From assembly GCA_049999805.1 (NCBI GenBank), contig JBNGIO010006101.1:1-22019 (forward strand): DNA of 22,019 nt. Direction: 5' to 3'. A program made the position numbers and the translations under genes. Below the pieces are notes generated by a model. That model did not search any database. It had not been told where the DNA came from and worked only from the letters and a program-made list of their open reading frames with translations. The DNA is from Folioceros fuciformis. Lineage: Eukaryota; Anthocerotophyta; Anthocerotopsida; Anthocerotales. Position 1 is the first letter of the stretch. The number at the start of each line of letters is the position of its first letter. Below, piece by piece: positions 1 to 8,244 of the stretch.

Positions 1-344
1 AGAGACATGCTACTTTGAGCTTGAAACATGTCTTTGAAAGTTATCCAGATTGCGTTGGAAGTAATTTGTCCGCTCGTATGGTGCATCATGCTTTTGTCCA
101 CACCTGAAATAAGGATGCTTCTGGCGCGCTTGTCCTTTTTGGACCAGGCTGCAATCGGATCTGGGGTTGCAAGAGGAGTTGAGGTGGTAGTCGGTATAGG
201 GACAGTACCATCTACGATACCCATGAGGTCGTGCTCCTCTAATAGCACGGTGATGCGCATTTTCCAGATGTCGTAATCGCTTCCAGTGAAGCGGTCTCTG
301 TCTCGAAACTCCACCTTTGTTGTATTGATGATATTGGTAGCCAT
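1..344 (-). CDS. Copia gag polyprotein N-terminus (UBN2/DUF4219-type), partial
   Basis: From ATG at 344-342 the minus strand is open for 114 codons to the window edge with no stop. The start reads MATNIINTTKVEFRDRD, followed by FTGSDYDIWKMRI, matching the usual Copia gag opening in which a short N-terminus leads into 'F.G.NY..W...M' and then a helical segment ('LLEEHDLMGIVDG'). A later 'AAWSKKDKRARSILI' is the conserved W..KD.KA...I block of the UBN2 family, and the piece ends within 'WITFKDMF'. In the element this protein would form the virus-like particle. It is truncated only by the window edge, and no internal frameshift is seen. A longer shadow frame on the same strand (450-10) has biased, non-gag composition and is not the gene. 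Confidence 0.8.
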   Translation of the reverse strand, partial: MATNIINTTKVEFRDRDRFTGSDYDIWKMRITVLLEEHDLMGIVDGTVPIPTTTSTPLATPDPIAAWSKKDKRARSILISGVDKSMMHHTSGQITSNAIWITFKDMFQAQSSMS

Positions 345-854
345 CACTACGTGATGCGCGTGACGGGTAATTCTCTTTGCGACCAAAAGTGTGGTATGTT
401 GTCCGATACGCCTGCTTAGAGTGCTTCTGACTCATTATGTGCATGTTCACATAAATTAGAGATGGTGACGAGGAGTGCCTCCATCTGCGACTTGATCAGC
501 ACTAAATGGCTCTTGATGTGATCGTCAAATGAAATTGATGAGTGACGAAAAAAAAAAAAAAACCGTAGGAGTTATGCCGCTGAAAGACACGGTAAGGTTG
601 CCGGAGTGTGGGATGTCCTTCTGCAATTAGAACATAAACGCTCTAATGGTGGCGTTACAGGTCGTGCGTGACGGAGTTGCGTGAGGACGTTGCTGCCTTG
701 AACGACACTCGCTGGAGTGCGGCGCCGAGGCATGATAGATGGCCCGGGATCATTGAGGCTGGCTACCGCTGCTCCAGATGCACGCCATGTCGGGTGGCTA
801 AGAAGGCCAAATGCGAGGTGCGTTAGTGGAGCGAGATGGAGTGTGGCCGATAAA

Positions 855-866
855 GCTCTGATACCA
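855..866 (-). other. Retrotransposon primer-binding site (initiator-Met tRNA)
   Basis: Read on the minus strand, these bases are TGGTATCAGAGC, the standard plant Copia primer-binding site complementary to the 3' end of initiator methionine tRNA. It lies 5 nt inside a CA dinucleotide that would end the 5' LTR, and about 510 nt upstream of the gag ATG. The match is 12/12 to the consensus I know. Confidence 0.85.
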
Positions 867-924
867 TAAAATGCAAACAAATGTGCGTAGAAGAAGGAGC
901 ATTTTGATTAAGGGTGTTGGTCCA

Positions 925-930
925 TTTATA
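925..930 (-). promoter_or_regulatory. Candidate LTR TATA box
   Basis: The minus strand reads TATAAATGG here, about 55 nt before the inferred inner end of the LTR. A TATA box at this place would start the genomic transcript near 895-900 and leave a very short R/U5. It is assigned from motif and position only. Confidence 0.4.
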
Positions 931-1040
931 CAAGTACTTTGGTAGTTGTAATCGTGTCCAGTAATAACTACTTGATTAATAACCGTTGGTGAACAACTGA
1001 TTAATCGCTATTAACCGACTTTAATTGAACGTAATTTCCA

Positions 1041-1200
1041 CATCTGCGAAACCTGCCCTAAACGGGCGCTGCCCTGTGTAGCTGGCGCATGGTGCACAAC
1101 ATGGGACAAGCTGAACTTAACATCTGCGAAACCTGCCCTAAACGAGCGCTGCCCTGTGTAGCTGGCGCATGGTGCACAACATGGGACAAGCTGAACTTAA
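1041..1200. repeat. Two tandem copies of an 80-bp unit in the putative LTR
   Basis: 1041-1120 and 1121-1200 are the same 80-bp sequence with one visible difference (G at 1065, A at 1145). The unit contains GCTGGCGCATGGTGCAC and CCCTGTGTAGCTGG. It lies in the presumed U3 part of the Copia LTR, where tandem enhancer-like repeats are known in other plant elements. The near identity indicates a recent duplication. Confidence 0.9.
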
Positions 1201-1351
1201 CTGATGTATCGTGCATAGTCAACCAAGGAAGAAACTGCAAAGAAGCATATCCCTATATTGTCTAGTCCCATGCAAGCACCATTCAATAACGAGAGAGGTC
1301 TGTTATCGAACGTGATGCATTAGTCGAGAAGCATGTTTATCTCTTTCATGA

Positions 1352-1975
1352 CAAACATGTTGTGTGCTCATGCTAGAGGTTGTAAGGCTTGATGATGAGA
1401 CTGGTGAAGGCTATTTGCAAGAAAGGATAGTGGGTCATGCTTGTGTGTGTAAGAAGTAGGACAACCTTATTAACGACGATACTGAATGGCAGGACCTACA
1501 TTGTAATTGAGGCAGATGAGATGTGCCACTTACATTCCCTAACATATGTAGGGGTATGAGGTCCTCCTAGATGTTAAGAAAGCGCTATCGTTTGAACCGC
1601 ATCTACGAGACCCTTCTCAATTTTTGGCAAATTGCTCAAAATTGATGAAAGCAGGTGTGCATCAATGACTTGGACTATATGAGAGCTCAAGTTGTGTAGT
1701 TGAGTGAAAGGAGGATGCATGCAATTGAGGGAATAGAGGTAGGCCAACATACTCTCGATGGTATTTGGTCCAATGTTGTAGATGCCTAGGAGGCTGTGGG
1801 CTCCACATTGAGAGAGATTGAAGACTTGAACAATTTTGACCTTGAAGAGACGAGTAGACTAGGGAAGCCGAAGTAGTCTATGACTTTATCACCGCATAAG
1901 AGGGTGGCTGGATCATCGATATTGTCATCCCATTAGAAGTGCAATGTGTGTAAAGTTTTTTGAAGTAAATGTGTG
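1352..1975 (+). pseudogene. Heavily decayed coding relic, family not recognised
   Basis: One plus-strand frame (starting at 1352) gives protein-like sequence over about 208 codons but is broken by eleven in-frame stops, at 1457, 1508, 1517, 1568, 1643, 1646, 1697, 1787, 1874, 1934 and 1961. Typical stretches are 'RLDDETGEGYLQERIVGHA' and 'VGSTLREIEDLNNFDLEE'. A protein-like segment in the next frame (about 1283-1363, 'DALVEKHVYLFHDKHVV') suggests the relic starts earlier and carries a frameshift near 1365. All eleven stops are TAG or TGA and none is TAA, as expected if CAG and CGA codons lost C to T by methylcytosine deamination. I do not recognise the protein; a retroelement or transposase origin is a guess from the neighbourhood. 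Confidence 0.4.
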
Positions 1976-2102
1976 CTAGTCTTACAATGTGTACCTGTAG
2001 GAGTCCTACAAGTACCTTCTTGCAATAATACTAGCTCTAGAACGTAGACAATATGGCATGCAAGTTTCTCAGCATAAGAGTTCTCACTTCTCACTTTAAG
2101 CT

Positions 2103-2228
2103 CCTACACGTATGTGTACGTATAGATCCTTAATTCCCTATATATATGTGTACCTATAGACGACCTTCAAGTATCTTATCACTATGAGTCCTTACACATA
2201 TGTGTACCTATAGACCCTTAGTCCCTTA
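2103..2228. repeat. Three imperfect copies of a palindrome-centred AT-rich repeat
   Basis: Related segments at 2103-2139, 2141-2167 and 2190-2228 share the pattern (TA)CACATATGTGTACCTATAGA followed in two of them by CCTTA(G/A)TTCCCT-like sequence. The third copy holds the perfect 12-bp palindrome ACACATATGTGT; the first has ACACGTATGTGT. They lie downstream of the coding relic, in AT-rich DNA that resembles a degenerate LTR or 3' flank. No function is claimed. Confidence 0.6.
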
Positions 2229-2579
2229 GCTTGAGTCTGAGAAGGACTAGGGATTGCTGTGCCCTAGGTGAGGACACCTCAAGTCTAGGTGGATACTTTC
2301 TCTTGATATAGAGAGATCGTTGATATACACGTTTTTTTCTTAATAAAAATTATCCGAATCTATCTAACAACAGTTTTGTGTGCCACCCGTGTTTCGTACG
2401 AAGATGGACTCACGGATGGCAAGTGTAGTGTCACTGAAAAAAATATCTCGTCTCCTCTTTCCTTGATAAAATCTTCAAAAAATGTACCAGATTAGTGACA
2501 CTTTATCTCGTGCTGCGCAAGAAAAGGAAGGGGATACCAACATGGGCTACAGTATCCAGTAGGCACGGTTACCACGGCG

Positions 2580-3224
2580 ATGGTGATGGCGATGGCCACG
2601 ACAGCCCTCCTGTCTCGCCCGACGGCAGGTTCTGCCTTCCCTCGGGCAAGTATTTCATGCTGCTTTCTGATCGCTTTGGCTTCCTTGAATCCGCAAGTAC
2701 AGTGTGGAGCTTAGGCTTCGTGCAACGGGCTTTGTTCTCTTCTGCCAACTACCTCCCCAACCTGTCTGGTTTCTTTTGAATGCTCCTGACGCGATGACCC
2801 TGCCTCCGCACAATTCAGCTAGGTTTATCACCATGTGAGATCTCATCAGGTTCGAAATTGATCACAAGCGTGCCTGCTTTCCAGTCACGGCCACACGCTG
2901 GCCGTGGAAATGACGGGAGGAGTTTCATCAATTTCCAGGATGACCCCATTGTGAAGGAAGCTTTGAAGGTGTGATCCTCAGAATGTTGGTTTCCCGTTTG
3001 GTTCTTCAACAGGCACTCAGGATTGCTCACTCCAAGTCGACTTTCCTTGTAAGCAGGAACCAGTTGCTTTCCTTGGGGGTGTCTTCGCAGGCCTACTACG
3101 GCTGGATTTGAACGAGGAGCCGCTCAAGGAATGGGTTACTAAGACCTCGGAGGCAGCTGGTGTGAAAGCGGACGAGGAGGACGCGTCTGCGGAGGATAAA
3201 CCGGAAGAAATCGCTATAGAATGA
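2580..3224 (+). CDS. UPF0426-family chloroplast-type protein (At1g28150-like)
   Basis: Three exons: 2580-2696, 2885-2968 and 3057-3224 (stop 3222-3224), giving about 122 aa. Exon 1 starts 'MVMAMATTALLSRP', rich in Ala, Ser and Thr with few acidic residues, like a chloroplast transit peptide. Exon 2 ends 'FINFQDDPIVKEALK'. Exon 3 is 'EPVAFLGGVFAGLLRLDLNE' and then an acidic tail ending EEIAIE. The block 'DPIVKEALKEPVAFLGG.FAGLLRLDLNE.PLKEWV' is, from memory, diagnostic of the plant UPF0426 family, whose function is unknown to me. The 88-nt second intron (GT at 2969, AG at 3056) is secure. The exon 1 donor is less so: GT at 2697 fits phase, and a GC donor at 2646 is the alternative. The family hydrophobic stretch VAFLGGVFAGLL could be membrane-associated. 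Confidence 0.8.
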
Positions 3225-3904
3225 GTGTTTCGCTAGTCGGCATAGCTTGTTTCATGCTTAGAGTCAGGTAGTGATACCATGTATGGGTTGCCCTGGCTTT
3301 GCGACGCTGCTTGGATTCTTAAATGCCAATGGACTGTGTCTTGAACACCATGTTACAGACAGGGGCAATCACGAAAACTGAAAGGCCGGCTCCTACTGTG
3401 GCCATGTCTCTTTTGCTCTAAAGCAGCCATGCCGCTACCAATGGAACCCACTGAAATCCAGAGCGATGTACACTAGGTCTACCAAAGACAATCGGACACG
3501 AGAGGGTCAGCTCAGTCGTCCAGTTTTCATTCAGTTGCGAGTCGGAAAAGAGGTTTGCTCCAGCTACCCTAAGCTCATCTGGGAGGGGACAGACGCCGCG
3601 CCGAGTTCCGTGCCTGTTGCCCGCCCGCTCTTTGGGTCGGAATCGGTGGCGAGCGTGTTGCAGGATTGCAAGGTTGCAGGTCTCAACCGAAACTGCATGA
3701 TACCTGGCGAGAAACTGGAGCCTTGGGTGTCGGGCATCTGAGGAATCCGGCAACTGGGCTGCAGGTTCTCCCGCACTTTTGAAAGGCCGCTGACAGTCTG
3801 GTCTGTTTGATTCATTTATTGAGGTCGATTGTGAGGTACCCTCACACTGTGTGCCACTTCTGCATACAGACTGCGCACGCAGGGTTTGGTTGTGAGGAGG
3901 CGGG
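3225..3904. other. Intergenic region between the UPF0426 and HP20-like genes
   Basis: About 680 bp with no supported gene. It should hold the 3' UTR of the upstream gene and the promoter and leader of the downstream one. Short open frames on both strands around 3466-3741 have no protein character I recognise and overlap each other, as expected by chance in balanced-GC DNA. Confidence 0.6.
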
Positions 3905-4976
3905 ATGGCAGATAAAGGGCCGCAACCCTCCGAGGGTGAAGGTTGGACGCAGGGTGAGGATGCAGGTCCCGTTGTGACGTATGACGGACCTCAGATGTGT
4001 CTCTTCAAAGGTATCGGCGACGCACTGGCTGGCTCCATCATGGGATCTGTCTTCGGCCTAGGTATGTGGGTTGGCGCAGTTTCTCCTTCCTGTCGCTAGC
4101 CCTTTCATTGTGTTTGCGGTGATCGGCATTCTCTGAGAGATTATGATTGGGCAGGTACAGGCATCTTCAAGAAGGCGGGTTTGAAGGGAGCGTTTCTGGA
4201 GGCAGGGAATTCTGCTAGGGTACATGTTTCCACCATGTTTTGGATTTGCTTTCTCCCTACATGACAGATGGAGCAACGAGCTTTGGTCAAAAGTTTGAGC
4301 TTCTAGGTTCGAGTATACAGTGCATTGCATTGGTTTACACCGTTGAGTCGGAATCTTTCTGCAGACTTTCGCTTTGCTATCTGGAGTGCACAGTCTAGTT
4401 ACCTGCTACTTGAAGCGTTTTCGGGGCAAGGAAGATGGTATTAACACAGTAACTATATTGATGCATCTCCGTGTGACATAGTTAGTTTTGTAGCGTCTGG
4501 AGTCGCAATAGTTTGTTTTGCTGCAACTGGAGTCAGTCACTTCCTTCACATTATTGTCTACTGACAGCTATCAACGCGGGGATTGCTGGCTGTGCAACCG
4601 GCCTCGTTCTGAGCACGCCAGGTATGTTATCCGGGTAGGCTGGTTTGCGAGACACTCACGCTCATTAAGCCAAATCTACTTTCCTTCTCCTAATCCCTCC
4701 ACTTGGCATGCAGGCTCACCTCAAGCACTTCTACAAAGCTGTGTCAGCTTTGGGGCTTTCTCTTACCTCTACGAGGCTGTCATACAGACCCGGCCCCCTC
4801 CTGCAGTGGCTGCAACTTTGCACGACGCCACGCGTTCATCAGACTACTCTACCTCGCTCCCTGTGCTGCCTCCATTCTGTCTCCCACCGATCCTGGGCAT
4901 GGCTGACTCCGTGCACCGAATAGCAGCTGATCTGCAACTCAGGTGCAACGTAGGTAGGAACCCCAGGCGCTCCTAG
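3905..4976 (+). CDS. HP20-like PRAT protein (Tim17/Tim22/Tim23 family)
   Basis: Five exons: 3905-4061, 4155-4219, 4365-4437, 4568-4621 and 4714-4976, all GT-AG and phase-consistent, encoding 203 aa. An in-frame TGA lies 12 nt before the ATG, fixing the start. Order: acidic N-terminus; '[20 protein letters not shown]' (first membrane segment); '[20 protein letters not shown]'; '[20 protein letters not shown]'-GKED; '[20 protein letters not shown]'; '[20 protein letters not shown]'; then a Pro-rich tail. This closely follows Arabidopsis HP20 (At5g55510/At4g26670) as I remember it, a PRAT-family protein placed at the chloroplast inner envelope and/or mitochondria and linked to import of transit-peptide-less proteins. 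The last about 70 residues look unlike that homologue. Introns are 92-145 nt. Confidence 0.88.
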
Positions 4977-5224
4977 ATGGTGTTCAGGGGTGGGCAATGT
5001 GCAGAGCAACGTTCTTGTATTTTTCTGTTGTAGAACTCGTTCCCTGTCTCGTAAATTGAGTCATCTGGGAAGGACGTGAAAGTAAAGTGAAGCACCTGTT
5101 GAGCGAGCCTTCCAGGTACGTGCAGGCTAGCCGAAGGATAACCATGGGTTAACCAAATTTGGAGCTGTGGTTAGCGAGACAACGTTTACCGCGGCTATTG
5201 TGTAATGAGCTGTGTCCCATGCCA

Positions 5225-5345
5225 GCAACATCTGTCACTGTGTGGACTGGAGGTGTGGAGACGAGTTCTTGCACTGGCAGCTGGGCAACATCTGTCACTG
5301 TGTGGACTGGAGGTGTGGAGACGAGTTCTTGCACTGGCAGCTGGG
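5225..5345. repeat. Perfect 60-bp tandem duplication touching a gap
   Basis: The 60-bp unit starting GCAACATCTGTCACTGTGTG at 5225 recurs identically from 5285, and the first bases of a further copy run directly into the N run at 5346. The two copies show no differences. Either the array is longer and could not be assembled, or the duplication is an assembly artefact at the contig end. It lies upstream of the visible pectinesterase exons. Confidence 0.9.
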
Positions 5346-5445
5346 NNNNNNNNNNNNNNNNNNNNNNNNNNNNNNNNNNNNNNNNNNNNNNNNNNNNNNN
5401 NNNNNNNNNNNNNNNNNNNNNNNNNNNNNNNNNNNNNNNNNNNNN
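5346..5445. other. Assembly gap (100 N) hiding the pectinesterase 5' exon(s)
   Basis: Exactly 100 N, a conventional placeholder, so the true distance is unknown. The open frame directly after it is already inside the pectinesterase, so about 60-70 N-terminal codons are expected in the gap. Confidence 0.95.
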
Positions 5446-6853
5446 GTCCAATACTGCCACCAGCATCGAGCATCACCAGGTGCGTCCGGAAGTTGGGCTG
5501 TTGAGAGAGTTGCAATGCAGATCGTACTGCTGGGACGTGAATTCGCTTTTCTAGGGCAGTGCATCAGGGTCTGTATGGATGCAAGATTTGTGGGTCTCAT
5601 GCATTCTGTCCTCTGCAGGCATCCCGTGTGATCGGCACGGGTACGTTTGGATGCGGCACGGCGATTGTGGAAGGAGAGGATTTCATAGCACAGGGCATCA
5701 CTTTTGAGAATGCTGCACCCAAGGCACGGCTCCTAGACTCTACAGCCACCAGGCACGCCTGCTTTCTTCCTTATTCTGCATTGGCTGTTCAGGCATCTCA
5801 GACTTCGGCGTTGGGCCTTCATGACTATCTTCAGATCTATCTTCCTTGCACTGACTGGGTGTTTGTTTTCACCTCGAAAATTATCTCTGCAAGCAGGGAT
5901 CTGGACAGGCCGTGGCGATCCGTGTAACAGCTGATCGATGTGCGTTCTACTCATGTCGGTTTTTGGGATGGCAGGTATTGTGACTATGAGCTGTCTCACA
6001 TCTTGTTGGTTTACTGGCCATGCGTTTGTGCGTGTGCTAATAGCCTTTCCATAATCTTCAGATTCTGTCTGTGACTTATGATGGTCAATTGCCAGGATAC
6101 CGCGTACCTGCACTATGGTAGGCAGTATTTCAGAGATTGCTACATTGAGGGCAGCGTGGACTTCATTTTTGGGAATGCATCTGTTCTACTGGAGCATTGC
6201 CACATCCACTGCAAGGCTAATGGGTACATCACAGCACAACAGCGAAGGAGTCCTTTCGAGGCCTCTGGTTATGTGTTTCTTAGGTTTGTCGATCGTCCCT
6301 TTGTGGGTCCTCGATCATTCTCATTTTGTGCGTATAGGGCAGTAAGTTGCCGGATGAACCTCCTCTCACATCGCAAGTTGCTGATCGTGTGACCTTGTCC
6401 AGGTCTGTGATTACTGGGACTGGTGCAAGCTCTCCATATGTGCACCTAGGCCGTCCGTGGGCTCCTTATGCCCGTGTAATTTTTGCCTACACCTGGATGG
6501 ATAGCTGTATCTTACCCACGGGCTGGAACAACTGGAACAATCACGAGAACGAGAAAACAGCGTGCTATTATGAATACAGGTGCGTTGTCTTTGCCCCATT
6601 TTACATTTGATGCCTTCATACATGGATTTTTGTGTGATTCTTGTCTCTGACCACCACACTCTGTTGCCTTGTGTGCAGATGTTCTGGCCCTGGCAGTAAT
6701 ACTGCCAAGCGTGTTTCATGGGCTTCACAATTGAAGGATGACGAAGCCAAGCAGTTCCTCTCTGTCCATTTTATTGACCCCCAACACTCGTGGTTGAGTG
6801 AAGCCGGCAAACCTGTAGCGGTACCTTACATACCGCTACCTCTCGCTGCCTAG
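5446..6853 (+). CDS. Pectin methylesterase, PME31-like, 5' end missing in gap
   Basis: Visible exons are 5446-5479, 5619-5723, 5897-5974, 6096-6283, 6403-6579 and 6679-6853 (stop 6851-6853), about 251 aa of an enzyme usually near 320 aa. It de-esterifies cell-wall homogalacturonan (carbohydrate esterase family 8). Motifs in order: 'RVIGTGTFGCGTAIVEGEDF', 'GQAVAIRVTADRCAFYSCRF', 'GWQDTAYLHYGRQYFRDCYI', 'GSVDFIFGNASVLLEHCHIH' with the catalytic Asp of the VDFIFG box, 'YITAQQR', and 'HLGRPWAPYARVIFAYTWMD'. All expected active-site boxes are present. Segment order and the tail match the PME31 type that lacks the inhibitory PRO region, though the missing N-terminus means a signal peptide or PRO region cannot be excluded. 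The second visible intron (5724-5896) appears to use a GC donor; the others are GT-AG. Confidence 0.9.
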
Positions 6854-7675
6854 GCCTTAGAGCGTTGAAAGACTTTGAGAAGTATATGGAGACGGGCTCT
6901 TCGGGTATATTTGTTTCGGGAGTCTTTCGAGATCCGTGCGATGAAAATGCGAAGCTTCAGCAGACGTGAGGGACGACGTGTATGTATATAGTTCTAGGTA
7001 TTTCGCGTCCCAGGAAGTCGTTACTGTGCTCTGAAGATATTTTGGCACTCGACGACGTGATGAGGTGTCTGATACGTGGAGTCTGTAACTGGAGTCTGCT
7101 TGTGGACTCCCGGTGCACACGCAGTTCTCGGGGATACAGTTGTCTTCGGAGCAAAAGCACTCAACATTATAGAACAAAGCATCTCGGCCATGCCCAGACG
7201 CGATTCTAACCAGCCGCAAAAATCCGCAAACAGCCGCAGCAATCGAGAGAGACGATCGCTTAGGCTACTGTCACGTGCCTGTACAGTCGGGATCCAACCC
7301 CCGAGCCAATTCTATTTGCAAAATCTCAACCGCGAGCTCCAATCTTCTAGAAGGACAACTCGGAGAAGAGCAGTTCCAGCTCGTCACCCCGGCACGCTCT
7401 CAGCTGCAAAAGTGGAACACTGTCCTACATCAGTCCTGTTCAACTAGCGAACAGCACAACATGGAAGGCACGACACGACGGATCTGACAGGGGAATATCA
7501 CTTAAAAAAGACGGTGGAGGCTGGGAAAGAACTCCAAGCACGACAGGAGGATGTAAGGATGTCCAAGGCGGCGGATATGTGCGACATCATTCAGACAGAT
7601 CGCGACGAACCTGCTCTGTTCCGTAGGCTGCTATGTGTGCTGAGCATCAGGCTGGCAGACAGCATGCCTACGCAT
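6854..7675. other. Intergenic region 3' of the pectinesterase
   Basis: About 820 bp with no supported gene. It should hold the pectinesterase 3' UTR and possibly the 3' UTR of the small minus-strand ORF that ends at 7676. Open frames here on both strands look like chance and overlap one another. Confidence 0.55.
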
Positions 7676-7921
7676 CTACGACATGGAAAGGGCAAAGGAT
7701 TGTGGAGTCACCGCATTACTGGCACTGCTGGGACTAGGAGGAGCAGAGTTAACAATATCAACGCTCTTGGGATGAATAGCCAGTAAGTCCAGCATTTTGT
7801 TCAACACACGGAGACGATGCGCGGCGTAAGCGCTGGTGGAAGGCAGCTGCTTGATTCGCTCTACTTCCGCCTGCACTTCCGCCGCCGCCTTACCCTTCTC
7901 ACTCTCAAGCCCCGACTCCAT
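7676..7921 (-). CDS. Small hypothetical protein, 81 aa
   Basis: Minus-strand ATG at 7921-7919 to TAG at 7678-7676. The first two thirds look like real protein: 'MESGLESEKGKAAAEVQAEV' followed by 'ERIKQLPSTSAYAAHRLRVL' and NKMLDLLAIH. This is charged and probably two helices with a coiled-coil-like start (Glu/Lys/Ala-rich), then a Ser/Pro-rich tail ending ALSMS. It vaguely recalls short uncharacterised plant proteins with an 'LP..S.YA.HRL.VLNK' core, but I cannot name the family. The low-complexity tail could be read-through into an intron, with the true last exon elsewhere. The gene lies about 320 bp downstream of the pseudouridine synthase stop, on the same strand. Confidence 0.5.
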   Translation of the reverse strand: MESGLESEKGKAAAEVQAEVERIKQLPSTSAYAAHRLRVLNKMLDLLAIHPKSVDIVNSAPPSPSSASNAVTPQSFALSMS

Positions 7922-8244
7922 CCATCTACTTGCGCAGCTTCCCTGGTTACACCACAATCCTTCCTCGCCCGATGCCGAGCACGGTGCGGATCACCACGCA
8001 CAGCCAGATGGCTGTTACTGACTAAACTCCTCCTTCAACTATGAAGTACATAGATTACAGGGGAGTTGAATCACCTGCAACTTAACTGTCCCGGCAATTA
8101 CTGGCTGCCAGAGTCGCAAACGTTACAACTTAAGGGTAAGGAGTCACGGGGTTAGACAGTCGGTGAATTTCATTGCACTGCAAATCAATTCAGGATCTCA
8201 GAGCAAGCTACGGCCAACGCTCTTGTGCCATAAGATACTATGGA

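Larger units (their letters stand above)
1..1273 (-). mobile_element. Copia-type LTR retrotransposon, 5' part (LTR, PBS, leader, gag start); rest off the left edge
   Basis: On the minus strand the order is LTR (from about 1273, uncertain, to about 872), primer-binding site at 866-855, a leader of about 510 bp, then a gag reading frame from 344 that is still open at base 1. This is the 5' end of a Copia element whose protease, integrase, RT and 3' LTR would lie outside the window. The leader is long for Copia and holds a 15-base T run (562-548 on this strand). The inner LTR edge is placed at a CA followed by 5 nt and the PBS. The outer edge is not certain, because no second LTR is available to compare and no target-site duplication can be seen. 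An intact gag start suggests fairly recent activity. Confidence 0.75.

Noticed and set aside
10-450. 146-codon minus-strand open frame
   Set aside because: It overlaps the Copia gag in another frame, has His/Arg/Tyr-biased composition, and the gag frame starting at 344 clearly matches the family.
572-880. 102-codon minus-strand frame across the PBS and leader
   Set aside because: It covers the primer-binding site and untranslated leader of the retrotransposon and has no recognisable domain.
2290-2400. Possible 3' end of a second LTR (AATAAAAATTATCC ... CTAACA followed by a TGTGCCACCCGTG stretch)
   Set aside because: It resembles an LTR end plus a primer-binding region, but no PBS matches a tRNA convincingly and no partner LTR is visible.
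3267-3280. Second TGATACCA motif resembling the Met-tRNA primer-binding site
   Set aside because: Only about 9 bases of the 12-base PBS match (no GAGC part) and there is no LTR next to it.
3466-3741. 91-codon plus-strand frame between the UPF0426 and HP20-like genes
   Set aside because: No family resemblance, overlapped by two antisense frames of similar length, and no splice or promoter context.
4300-4320. GGTTCGAGTA, resembling a tRNA B box
   Set aside because: No matching A box or cloverleaf is present; it lies in an HP20-like intron.
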